A model generated the notes under the pieces. The model saw only the letters and a program-made list of their open reading frames with translations, did no database searches and had not been told where the DNA came from. Source: Epichloe hybrida (Eukaryota > Ascomycota > Sordariomycetes > Hypocreales > Clavicipitaceae). From it: 64,000 nucleotides of DNA. The position numbers and the translations under genes are program-made. The stretch is from NCBI GenBank assembly GCA_019022495.1, contig JAFEKR010000011.1, positions 124,001-188,000 of the forward strand, read 5' to 3'. Below are positions 50,701 to 62,354 of the stretch, piece after piece; positions within the stretch are counted from its first letter, which is position 1, and each line of letters starts with the position of its first letter.

Positions 50701-53544
50701 TCAATCCAGACCAGGCAGCCAGCCACCTTCGCTCAGCGACGCGGTATCAAGGCCCTCAAACTCTACTAGTCTTTGATCATCCCGACTTGCTCCGGAGGAT
50801 CGAGGGAAGCTATTGCTTCGGTTTTGGCTAAAGAGAAACACTCCTGGAGGTGGACCACTAACTCTGTCCCCCATTTCCCATCCCTCGAAATTCTGTTGCC
50901 AGCTTGCTCCGTCATCCAGCATCCAGTCCTGTCCATTGGGCGTGCCATGGCCTGCGCCCTTGACGGGCATTCGTCGAGGGACAATCTGGCGACCCAGCTG
51001 TGGAATTGAGGAACGCTGGTCCAGGGGGAAGAATGGCGAGTCATACCCTGATGCCGCCGCATTGACTGGGTTGTTGGTCCACACTTCTTCCATAAAATTG
51101 GTATCGAAATCGATTGGCATATGCAGACGCATGGATTGCTCCCGATGAAGAGACGGCCGATGGCTCACCTCTTCCACCATCTGTGAAGATTGCACCAACA
51201 AGGTCATTCGATCGTCCAGCGGCCCAGGACCGACGGCTTCGTTTAATTTAACTTGTGATAAGAGTCCCTTTGGGCTACTATGGTCTCCCGGGGACAAGGA
51301 GCTATCATCCGAAATGACTCCCGATGAAGCGTGGCTCGAGACTAGGGAGGGGACGTCTGATGTGCTGTAGTATCCGTACTTCTCATCGGCTCTTCCGAGC
51401 ACATTAGCGGCATCTCCCGGGATGTCGCATCCCCATTTTCTGGCCAGGACGCTCAGAATGCTCAGCGTACGTCGGGCGCAGAGCCAATCGTCGGCTATCT
51501 CCTCCAGATGCTTGACTCCATGAATGATGTCTCGCCTGGCGCTTTTTTCGGGCACGTTAAGCAAGTGGATGGTACATGCGCTGTGGACCATGTACACCGC
51601 AATATTGCAGATCTGTCGCAGACCATACAGCTTCTTGTACAGCCTCATCAATTTCGATATCGCGCCTGCACTGGCTGTGCATATTCTTCGCGGGGAAACG
51701 TGAGCAGGTAGTGGCGACGCAGCCGGGGTGTATTTGAGAAATGGTCGGAAGAGATGAATGTATTGCAAGTGGAAGAACATGCTAGGGCAAAACCTGTCAG
51801 CAAAACCTGTACTCGAAAGTCGAGAAGCCCCGGGAAAGACTATTGACCATTCATCGTCGCAAACGGGCAAAGCGTAGGGATGAACCAATCACTGCTTACT
51901 GCATGAGGATGACATTTGGCAGCTGGCCCTCCGTGGGCTCAAAATGTTTCGGTAGCGCTTTGCGCCACTGCTCCAGACGCTGATGAATCTCACTCAACTT
52001 CTTCAGTTCTGCGGACTTGGCCCGGGACCGACCAATGTGGTTAGGATGGTAAAAGAAGACCATGAGGTCACTGCTAATCTCGCAGAGACTAACCAGCTGT
52101 AGCGCAGCAGAACGAGTCCGCGAAGGCTGTTCAAACGAGTCATCAGAGCCCTTGTCAGTCAATGGTGACCACATGGCTGCATCCTCCTCTGGGTGAACGT
52201 CAAACCTTGATGTGCTGCAGGAGGCCTTTGGCAGCTGGGGTAGTCTTCCCAGATAATTCGACCAGCACTTGTCGAACACAAAACATCCCCAGTATGTGAT
52301 CTTCCTGGCATCAATCTCCTCCTCAGACATGCGTTCTCTGTCCGTGCCAGTCACCTCGAGGTTTAGGCCAATATCCTGAGCCATGCGGAAGCTCATACCA
52401 CTGTATACCCAGCCCTTGGCCTCACGGCTGCAGCCAGCCTCTCGAACGGACATCAGCGCCAGCGCTTGGACTGTTACGAGACGGGGCTTTGCAAATTCGT
52501 CATTGTCCAATATGAGCCGCTTTGCCTCTGCAAAGAAATGGTCACCTTTCGTTCGAGCATCTCCAGGTGTCCCGAATGCGCCGGCAAGATCGGTAAAATG
52601 GCAACCAAGGGCCAGCATTGCGTTGACTAATAATGGCGAGCAGTACGTTGTTGAGTTTCGACAATTTACGCGGGCTCGGCCTTGCAGGAAGTCTCGAAGA
52701 AATAGATTTTTGGATAAGGCAGTGAAGTAAGTAAAGTGATAGTTGAAATACAGGTTGATCAAGTGCGTGATGAGTCCCGAGTCATCCGTAATCTGCGTCC
52801 AGGAAGAGACGGGATCATCATTGATGACTTGTTGGTCGGACTGAGGATGGAAGTCGACTGCATCGTTTTGGGATTCTCCTAGGTAGATGAGATGCGATGT
52901 ACCGCCAATGAATCGCACGGAGCCGTTCTCGAATCGAAGTTCGCCCATCTTACGGGCGAGTTCATTTTCACCTTTGACGGCCATGAAGTCGACGTAGTCC
53001 TCCTCCTTCCTCTCCTCGGGCGTTGCCGCCTCATCGTCCGAGTCTTGATTGACTATTGCCTGTGCCACGGAATCCAAGCTATCACATGAGCGAATTCGGT
53101 TGACTATGGAGGAGACATCATCCTCCGAGGCGTTGAGAATGGCTTCGACGAGAACCTGCAGAGTAGTGTTTCGAGCCTTTAAACTGTCTGCCTTTTCGCG
53201 GTAGACGCCTTTCCGGCGATGATCCGAATAGGGTCATAGATGCATTCTGTGCCGTACACGCTGGCGCAAGCAGCGCAGCTGGGCAGAGCTCCGTCGCACT
53301 TGGACTTGCGTTTACGGCAAGCAACGCATGCTGTGCTGATGCAACGACGTTTTCCACTTGCCGAGTCGGCTCGTCGGCGCGTTTTCGACTTGGCAGCGAC
53401 GACAAAAGCTTTGTTGGTGTTGGCACTCATGCTCAACACATCCGTCACTGCATAATAATAGCCTGATGCGTTTGCGTTTGCGTTCCCGCGGGGAAGATGT
53501 TTTTGCCCCGGTTTTACATGCGTCTTGCTCTTGTTGCCAACCAT
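50701..53544 (-). pseudogene. NirA/NIT4-like Zn2Cys6 regulator with a frameshift after the zinc cluster
   Basis: Zinc-cluster activator with a fungal_trans domain, resembling the nitrate-regulator (NirA/NIT4) group in its cluster and following helix; the target is unknown. Read in order: the start is either ATG 53544 or 53430 (MSANTNKAF); then the cluster ISTACVACRKRKSKC...CAACASVYGTEC. The frame then breaks near 53227-53230: it continues to a TAA 17 codons on, while the next frame takes over with SDHRRKGVYREKADSLKARN, the usual family continuation. One base appears to be missing. Downstream the frame is open through the middle homology region (LINLYFNYHFTYFTALSK, GWVYSGMSFRMAQDIGLNLE, YWGCFVFDKCWSNYLGR) to a clean intron at 51899-51782 (restoring PNVILMHMFFHLQYIHLF), and on to the stop at 50701. 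The intact remainder suggests a sequencing error or a very young pseudogene. The product is full length if one base is restored. Confidence 0.8.
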
Positions 53545-56500
53545 ATTGAGGAGATGCGGCCAGTTTATGTAGGTGGTCTGTCGTGATTCTGAATGTTGTG
53601 GCCAGTCAGCGGCAGCCCGATAAGAGCACCCCGACTGATTTTGTACGAGGTACAGTCGGGTGTAGGTTAGTAGGTAGCTACTAGCGAGTCCTTGTACCTC
53701 GGAAGATAAAGGTGGGCCAGGTCCCTGGCAATTGGTAAAAACTGGCTGGAGAAAGTGCGTACAACGTCCGTACATACAATAATGTAATTGTAATTGGGGC
53801 CCTTCCTGTTGGGCGGCCCTGCCTAGGCGGCCAGCAGCACTTGATAAGTGATAAGCAAGCAGTCTGAAAGGTTAACTCCACACCTCGCAAAGCTCGTCGT
53901 GATACGTAAGTTCTCGCATGTATGTATTGTTCCGAACGAGCCTTGGTATCACAGAAGATTTTCTCCCTTGGCTGGGCACGACAAAGACGTAGCTGAGAAA
54001 TGTGGCTGCTTAGATAGAGGCAGTAACTTACAAGTGGTTTTCTATGAGTGTCAGGGAGTCGAGATAAGAGAAGCAATGACAAGTGCAAAGCTGAGAGATA
54101 AGCTTCATGATGGCCGCGCCGCGCAAGGGAGTTGATGCAGGTTGCAGAATGAGAAATCGGGCAGATCTAAGATGAACGAAGTAGACAGCCCAGACAGCCA
54201 AAACAAAGAAGACTACGCACACATGATTCAAGGTCAAGGGAAGTTGCAGGAGGCTTTTATGAAATTTGCGAGTCCCCAACAAGTCTCAAGTCCAAAGTTC
54301 CAGGCACATGAAGCGACCAAGCCGGTACCGCTGTAGCCCTCTTCCTGGAGTGGGCAACTTTTTGGTGGCCGACGGCACTTGCACTTGAGAGGGGCAGGCG
54401 CGACGCGACGTCAAGGGCCAGATCTTGTGGTTCGATGGCAAGTGGAAATAATAAGTCCGTACCCCACCCAGCATGAGTTGGGGCCATGGGGGGAGACCAA
54501 AAAGCAACGACTTGACTTGACACTGACACGAGAACGAGATGGCTCGCAGGTAGGGACGATCCGAAGCCAAGACGAGTTGTTCGCGATAGAACGAGGAGCC
54601 TGGGGCGACTCCGCGTCGCAACTCCGCATCCACCATTTGAGCTCGCACTATGACGCTAATAAGTAGTTAGTACTCTTCGATCTTGGGGTCATCGGAGTGC
54701 TACTCCATGTGATCTGGCTGAAGCACATGAACCTCATCGACAGTATGATGGTCCGTTCGTGCTCACCACAAGCCCATGTTGACTTGATTTCGTTGGGAAA
54801 AAGTGGTCTACATCACTACACACGCAGCACTCTTGACGGATCTTTCCATTCATCACCAAAGGTAATCAAGATGTCCCACACCTCTCGAGTTCCAGATCCT
54901 CGACGGCGGCCGCGACCTGGCGTCACGTGGACAAAATTCAATCGATGATGATGTTGTACGACTAGTCTCCTGTGCCATACGAGGTCTGTTTGGGTTCAGC
55001 GAGATGATCCCCGGCACGTATTCGTCCGGACACGCATTTCTTCTTGATTGTCGATCAGATACCGGGTTGGACTTGGCAGATTATTAATCAAACCAAGTTG
55101 AAGAAAGACCCTCGCAGCCTCCCCCAAGATTGTCGAGGCTCTCCAAGGGGGAAGGAGGATCAGCTCGGGACTCTTCGTTGAACTATCAATGAACCAACCG
55201 ACGTTCATTGAATGCCATCTGCCGGTCTTCTGAGCAATACCAAAATGGCTCTGTAAGTGACGTCCAAGACCACCCCCATGTTAGTTTGCGCGTGGCACAA
55301 GTATGCGGGTTTACTAATGAGTAGTAGTGTTACCAGACGTGTGTACCGTCTCCGTCCTAAAGCGCATGCACACTCCCTCACACTGTGACACGCCCCCCTC
55401 TCATAAGGCTGGAAGGTTGGTACTACCCGCAAGGCTTAATTTCCTTGATCATCCTGGCAGTTTCTCAATCAGTATTATAAAACCCCAACATTAGCTGACT
55501 AGGCAAGGCGGACAGCGACCAAGGTCTTGTGTCTTGGGTCCTATTAGGTAGAAGCCGTCGCCAAGAGGATCTTCTGCGTTTCACGGAGTATAAAGTCTTA
55601 TCATGTCGGTCAATGATCCGTTGGTATCCCGGGGGCTCACTAGCCTTTCTTTCACGTAATCAGAGGTCGGCTCCGAGGGTATGCGATCCATCCATGGAAT
55701 GTAATGTCGGGAGAAGAGCACCGTGCGAGAATCCAACTTTGCGCGGCCGGCTCGGACGGGTGTAATCCATAATTCGACGGGGAGCGAGCCGTGAACACAC
55801 CGGTGCCGGCTGTTAGTTGCGTCGCTGACAAACTGCCGTACCTGCTGATGCATGACCAGCAACATTCTTCCCCGTGGCAATCGCAATGATGACGGTTGGA
55901 ACGACAATGCAGTGGGTGTGTGAGGTGCAGCATAGCGCCTGGGACCGTATTCGGTCAATCCTATCCGCTCTGTGGCCTCTGAATCCAACTTCTCCTGCCG
56001 CTCTAGCCCAGATCGTATCGACTTAGTTTGAGATAGTCTGCCGTCGATCGGGCCCGAGTTTTTGACACGGCTATATAGACCGGCCGATCGCGCTGCGAAA
56101 CGACCCACACTCCGGTTATACGGCAATGGAACCAACATCTGACGCAGCCATCTTAGTTCCTATGTAGAAGCTCATCGATCGCCATCTGATCAATCGGCCA
56201 AAACAGGAGAATCTCCGGCTCTGGCTCTGTCTTGATACATCCAATTCAAATCGTGACAAGAAAAGTAGGACATAAGACTGGGAAGAATCATCGGCGAACA
56301 GCACAACATGGTTTTTTCTCATGTCCGGCCTGAATTATGGTACAACTTCTCAAGGATGTAGTATACAATTAAGACTAACCAGTCAGTACATGCCGACCAT
56401 TTGTCTAGTCCTCTCCTTCTGAAACATTCCGAATGCGGTGAACAAGCGTACAATTGAGGGGACAGAAAGACCACCATACCTCTGCACATGCCATGAGATC

Positions 56501-56712
56501 ACGGCGATAGATTGCACACTTCAGTGCACAACTACGCCGTATGCCTGCCAGCTGTCCATCATGAATCCCCCCCCCTCCCTCAGTCCCAGTCTGCCTTCCT
56601 TTTCGCCACCACCCCACACGAGCAGAATTGGCATGAGATTTTCACAACGTCCTCACACCCCGTCGTCCGGTTATACATTTTTGACGTGGCCTCTTTCGGA
56701 GAGACCTCCTTT
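53545..56712. other. Intergenic region, 3.2 kb, no gene recognised
   Basis: Upstream of the NirA-like regulator (minus) and downstream of uS4m (minus). Short frames only, without domains. A C-rich run is at about 56566-56574. No tRNA-like or rRNA-like sequence was seen. Confidence 0.5.
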
Positions 56713-58563
56713 CTAACCACGCTCCAAGTACCAATTGTGGGTCAATTGGTTCGTCAGATAGCCAAACGGCGTGGGAACCTCGGCCATGCCCTTTCGTGCC
56801 ACGGGATGACGCAGGTAAACGGCAGCGCAAATATTAGGGTTGACCTCGAGGTAGCGAGGGATGAATGCGAATGCAGACATGAATGGTCGAGGTCGCCAGG
56901 GTGTTGCATAGGGCTTAGTGTCATCGATGGGGTTCTCCTCGTCGTATTGTAGCAGTCTGGCGAGCTTGCGCATTTCGTCTCGGGAAAGCTGTGATTCGCC
57001 CATGATGCGAACGGCCTTTTCCTTCTGTTCTTCCGAGAGGCCCTCGAGGCCTTTGTCAATTTGGCGCTGGCGGTTATGCTCTGGTTGTTGACCCACGGGT
57101 GTGACCACGTCGTCACTGGGAGAAGGCGAAGACGTGGTGTCGGCTGGGGCTGGGTCTGAGTCGGTGGCGGTCGACGAGACGGGCTGGATGGTGAGCTTCT
57201 CAAAGCTCTCGCGCATGAGTTCATGGCTCTTCATCTGGAGCTGCAGCTCCTCCATGAGCTCTTGAACATCGAGAGCGCTATCTTCAGGGTGGGACAGGAA
57301 ACGTTTGGCGTCGGCGCGGAACAGGCGCAATTGCTTCTTTTCTTTGGCGGAGAGATCCTTGGGGTTGTTCTTGAGGATTTTCTTGACGTCTTTGAGAAGG
57401 AATTTCAGGGCGCGGTTGTTGAGCTGCCAGGACTCCTCTCCCGACAGCGCCTCAAGTCCTGGCCCCGTGCTCTTCTCTTCAGCACTTTCTGATCGCTGCT
57501 TTTCTGTAGTCTCTTCGGCTGCCTCCCCTTCTGCCGCGGCAGCTTCTGCTGATGTGCTTTCCATGGATGAATTGGCCGCGGCTTTGCTGATTGCTGTCTT
57601 GTAAAACGCTTCTGACTTCTTCTTGCGCGCCTTCAAGTTGTCGATTAGACGCTTGTTCCCTGTTGGCGCCTTTTGCTGTCCTGTGCCGTACATGACCTTG
57701 TCAACATCTACCTGAAACATGTCGCCGGGGTTCAGCTGGTAGGATGGATGGACCATCTATTGAAGATTGCCATCAGTAAGCTTGCTCGTCTGCTTCCGGT
57801 CCTCGTTATATGAAGATGATTCATTGTCCTGAGACGAATGTAGAAGAACTCACCTTCTTGCCGTTGACCTTGACCGCTCCGTGAATGACAAACTGTCGTG
57901 CTTGGCGCACACTACTAGCGAACAAGGCACGAAAAACGGCCGTGTCCAATCTCCGCTCCAAAGGAGCAAACGTCATCTGCATATAAGGTGTCATTTTTGC
58001 AAATTGGTCGGACAAGAGCTTGTTGACATCGCCAAAGGGCGGTGGTCTGCGTCTTGATCGCTCTTGTGTGCTTGGCTGGGGAACTTTGGAGTACGCTTCT
58101 GCGGTCAGATTTGACGTGGCCAGGCCGGAACCTCGACCGGCGGCCTGTTCGGAACCATCGTGCGCAGCGAGATATTCGGGCGGCAGATCAACGGCGGAGA
58201 GGAGTCGGCGGGAGAACAGGCGCACCCATTTCTTCTCAGGGATGTGCTCGCCATGGTACGATCTCGTTTTCGACTTGGCAGCCCATTTCTGCTGGAAGAA
58301 TGTCGGAGTGCCTCGGATCTGCGGCTCCCGTCCGGCGTTACGGTGCAGGTTATACAGGTTGTATTTGTTCCATGACTGGCGCAGTTTCTTTGCAAACGGG
58401 AAGAAAGAAAGAAAGAATGTTAGATCAGCAAACTCAAACTCTGTTGGGAAAGGGGGTCGAGCCGTGAGGATGCTTGGTGCACTATTATCACGGCATCGGG
58501 CGAGGGCGAAAAAAAAAGGCTTACCGGCCGATTGAGACTGTAAAATCTGTGAGGCTTACGCAT
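56713..58563 (-). CDS. NAM9: Mitochondrial small-subunit ribosomal protein uS4m
   Basis: Primary rRNA-binding protein of the mitochondrial 37S subunit. Three exons (58563-58525, 58387-57854 and 57756-56713) with phase-0 junctions give 538 residues. The N-terminus after the 13-codon first exon is the family block [14 protein letters not shown], then [23 protein letters not shown]. The S4 RNA-binding domain (about 157-215) reads [30 protein letters not shown] / [12 protein letters not shown]; the intron lies inside it. A long charged insertion follows (Ala/Glu-rich, about 255-285, then Lys-rich helices to about 400), and the conserved end is FIPRYLEVN and [22 protein letters not shown]. It is much longer than bacterial S4 (about 200 residues), as is usual for fungal uS4m. 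It is divergent from CTF18. Confidence 0.92.
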
Positions 58564-58987
58564 CTTGGTCGAAGCTGCTTCTGTTGCTGGTAGCGGCCTG
58601 ACAAGATTGACGTCGTCGTATAAGCTTCGGGAGCATAGAGCGAGAAGTCGAATTGGCCGGCGATCGGATTTTCCCGCCCGAGCCAGCCCAACAAGCCAGG
58701 AAAGTAATTGATTGGATGTGTACGGAGTATGTAGTCTGTGTCAGCAAGCTGTGGGCACTTGGCGGTCCTGGAAAAGTGGATCCCACTAAACGCGGTTCCC
58801 AATTCGGGACGCGTTCAACTTACACGGTGGAAGGGGGTTCAACGACCAGATTGTAACACACAAAATCATACATAGTACAACACTTCGCCACTTGTTGACA
58901 TTTACATCGGAACGTCGACCTAGACTTCATATACCCCTACGACTGCCATCCGTCTATCTAGTCTGGTAAACACAACGGCACCCAACC
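58564..58987. promoter_or_regulatory. Divergent promoter region uS4m / CTF18
   Basis: 424 bp between divergent start codons. A TACGGAGTA motif lies at 58721-58729. No clear TATA box. Confidence 0.5.
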
Positions 58988-61900
58988 ATGCTGGCTGCAT
59001 CATCACCCCTCACCTTTCCACAAAGCTCGCCAACCAAAGCTCCCAAGCGCGCGACACCACACGATGTTGAACCGGCGAAACCGAGGCCGAAACAAAAAGT
59101 TGCCGGGCCCTTCATAGTCGACGATGATGAATCAGACGACGATTTTCAAATCCAGGATGTCAGTCATATTTTGAAGAAGCGCATGCTTCAACATCCTTCC
59201 AAGACACGTGATGACGCTGCTCCAGTCGTGGGTGAAGAGACTGGCACAGGAAACGATGAGGCCGAGCCTCGGGCAATCCAGACAGAGAGTATCTGGTCGT
59301 TTCCTGGGCTGGACAACTCCCGCAGCTGGTCAACTGGAGGATCCTTGTTTTCCGGGTCAATTCTCGAGAGCACTGCTCCTCCAAGCTATACGGCCAAAAC
59401 TTGCTGTGGCAAGTCAGCAGCCATTAAACAACGAAAAGCATCGGCTGTCGTTTCATACGAATCAATCGTGGCAGCTCGTTCGCGAACGAAAGATGGAAGG
59501 GCCAAGCGAAGTTACTACGGCATCGACATCCACGAATTGATCGATAGTGCGGCCAAGGACATCGCCAACAAGCCGCGCGCAGTCCCGAGCGAACCCGACT
59601 GCCCCATAGTGTCGGTGGAGGCTCCTGCAGAAGGCATTAAGCCCAAGAAATCTCTTCTCTGGACTGAAAAGTACCGTGCTAGGAAATTCGTGGACTTGTG
59701 CGGCGATGACAGCACCAACCGACACGTGCTGCGCTGGCTCAAGCGATGGGACCCTGTCGTGTTTCCCGGCCTAGTCAAGGCAAAGCCCTTTGTCGCGCGA
59801 AGGTCGGGCTTGAAACAACAAGGGGAAGAAGAGAAGCCGCACCGGAAAATATTGATGCTCACTGGTCCTCCGGGCTTGGGAAAGACGACACTAGCTCATG
59901 TATGTGCGAAGCAGGCAGGATACGAGGTTCTCGAAGTGAATGCCAGTGATGACCGAAGTCGCGATGTGGTCAGGAATAGAATACGCACGAGTCTGGGGAC
60001 AGAAAGCGTAAAGAATGTTGTCAATAACAGGAATAGTGATGGGTCTCACAAAATGGCCAAGCCAGTATGTGTTGTCGTCGATGAGGTCGACGGCGCAGTG
60101 TCTGGGTCGGGGGCATCGGGAGAAGGTGGCTTCGTAAAAGCCTTGATCGACCTGGTTCTCACAGACCAGAAGAATGCTGCCGAGCTGTCGGGCTCTGCGT
60201 ATGAAGGGAACCGAAAGAAGAAAAAGGGCGATGACTTTCGGTTGCTGCGGCCACTGATCTTGATCTGCAATGATGTCTACCACCCTTCACTGCGACCTCT
60301 TCGACAGTCAAATCTAGCGGAGATCATCCATGTTGGCAGACCTTCTCTTGATACGGTCGTTGGCAGAGTCAAGACCGTATTCGAAAAGGAAGGTATTCCA
60401 TGCGACAAGGATGCGGCGAGGAAGCTTTGCGAAGCGGCATGGGGCATGACAAGCGGCATCGACGCGAAACGTGGCGCAGAGAGCACAGTCGAAGGTGATT
60501 TGCGAGGCGTCATGGTCGTAGGCGAATGGGTTGCCGGGCGCTTTCGATCCTCTCGTGGAGCTGTCAACCAGCGACTATCTCGTCAGTGGATCGAAAGCAA
60601 CATCCTTCGCGACCTCTCTAGCGGTGCCGCCGGAGCAAGGGGTCTTGGACGAGGCAACGTCCGAGACATCATTCAACGACTGTTCCAAGAGGGCGGAGGT
60701 TTCCCCAAACAGGCCATGAACCTGAGTGAGTCCAAGACGCAACACGAACAGCCCCGGGCTGAACTCGGGTTTGGAGAGCAGCAAAAGAAGCACGCCGTGG
60801 ATCGCCTGCGTCAAATGATTGACACGAGCGGCGAAATCAGCACCATCATGACGGAGGTATTTGCCGAGTATCCCAATCGTGAGTTCAACGATGACATGTA
60901 CCTCAACAAGCCCAACCAAGCGTACGACTGGCTTCATTTCCATGATGCATGCCAATCACGACTTTACACGAGCCAAGGCTGGGAACTCGCTCCGTACCTG
61001 AGCCAGCCCATCTTGGCATGCCACCATCTCTTTGCCTCGCCAAAGAGGCACTATGAGGGCACCGGGGGCTACGAGAAGCGCTGGGGCGGTGCCAGTGGTG
61101 CGCGAGAGACGGAAGATGGCAGCGAGCCGGTGCCCTTCTCCGGCCCTCGGGCAGACTACCAGGCTCGTGAGGCAGAGAAGCAGACCCGATCTCAGCTCCA
61201 AGCGTTGCAGGCACAGCTCAGCCCGACGCTCACACGATCATTCCGCAGCCCCGAAGACATCGCCACCGAGTTTCTCCCGTACCTGATACGTCTTGTATCT
61301 CCTGATGTGAAGCCCGTCGTCGTCGGGGGCAGTCAGGGCTCAATAGCTAGCGTGCGCAAGGAGAGCGAAAAAGCCAAGGTGAAGAGAGCCAGTGAAGTTC
61401 TCGCCGAGACGGGCATCACACTGCAAAGGGGCAGAATTGAAAGCGAAACAGTTGGTGCGCGGGGACCGCAATACGTCTATCGATTAGAACCGTACGTCTA
61501 TCCAACTCTTCCCCTTGCAGTAATTCATTTTCCCTTCCATTTCCCGTTATTTGTTTTTTTCCCGCCCTGGGCTATGCGCCGACGAAACCTCCACATGGTT
61601 CTCCGCCCTCTTTTGTTCAAAAGCTATCGTTTCATGACATCTAACAAGAACAACCAGTGATCTGGACTCCCTATGCACTTTCGAAACAAGCACGCTCCTC
61701 ACCTCCCTTGCTCCGACGCGCTTCGCCGTCCGCCAGGTTCTCGACCAAGAACTCCATCGGACCATTGCCCTGCGCGAAAACACTGCCCGCCAAGCGCGTT
61801 TCCAAGCCGGCGCCCCGCCGGGCACGAAACTTGTTCCCCGGCCATCCCTGGAGTTCGCGCCGGACAAGGACAGGAGAAGGAATGCACTGGACAAGACCAA

Positions 61901-62099
61901 GGATGCGATTGTCGTGAAGAAGGATTTCTTCGGACGCATCATCGAGGCGCAGCCCTTGGCGGCGGCGGAACTGGATGCGAGCAGCGGGGAGAAGAGGGTG
62001 GTGAAGGAGGAGAATAAGGTGTGGGTGACGTATCATGAGGGGTTGAATAATGCCGTCAAGAAGCCGATTTCGTTGAAGGATTTCCTGAGTGTTCTTTGA
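58988..62099 (+). CDS. CTF18: CTF18, large subunit of the alternative RFC clamp loader
   Basis: AAA+ subunit of the Ctf18-Dcc1-Ctf8-RFC complex, which loads PCNA for sister-chromatid cohesion and replication checkpoint signalling; nuclear. Two exons (58988-61491 and 61658-62099) encode 981 residues. An acidic, disordered N-terminus (VDDDESDDDFQIQD) precedes the typical LLWTEKYRARKFVDLCGDDSTNRHVL. It is followed by Walker A GPPGLGKTTLAHVCAKQAG (about 292-310), NASDDRS, Walker B VVVDEVDG (about 360), a Lys-rich insert, the sensor ICNDVYHPSLRPLRQ, and the RFC collar and C-terminal region (NKPNQAYDWLHFHDACQSRLY). The intron (branch CTAAC, acceptor CAG) was placed by frame, giving LEP/DLDSLCTF. 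The end KKPISLKDFLSVL resembles the C-terminal tail that contacts Ctf8/Dcc1 in other fungi (inferred). Confidence 0.95.
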
Positions 62100-62354
62100 G
62101 AATGGGAAGGGTAGCGAGGGGAAGTAATCATTAAGATTGAAGGTCATGTTTGGTATGCATGGGTTGAGTTTGTGAGATGAGCACAAGTTGTATATGAATA
62201 CAATGGATGGATGGATGGATGGATGGATGGAGGAAGGAGAGCGAGCATAGCAAGGCTGGTATTTACACAATTTTGCACAGACAGGCATCTATCTCGTGAC
62301 GCAAGGTTTTTTTTTTTTTTTTTTTTTTTTGCACAAGAAGTAAAGGCACGATAA
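62100..62354. other. Convergent 3' region CTF18 / flavocytochrome b2
   Basis: 255 bp with seven ATGG units at 62203-62230 and a run of 24 T at 62307-62330. The T run lies just downstream of the minus-strand stop and reads as A in that gene's sense. Confidence 0.6.
62203..62230 (+). repeat. Tetranucleotide microsatellite (ATGG)7
   Basis: Seven uninterrupted ATGG units between two convergent genes. Confidence 0.95.
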
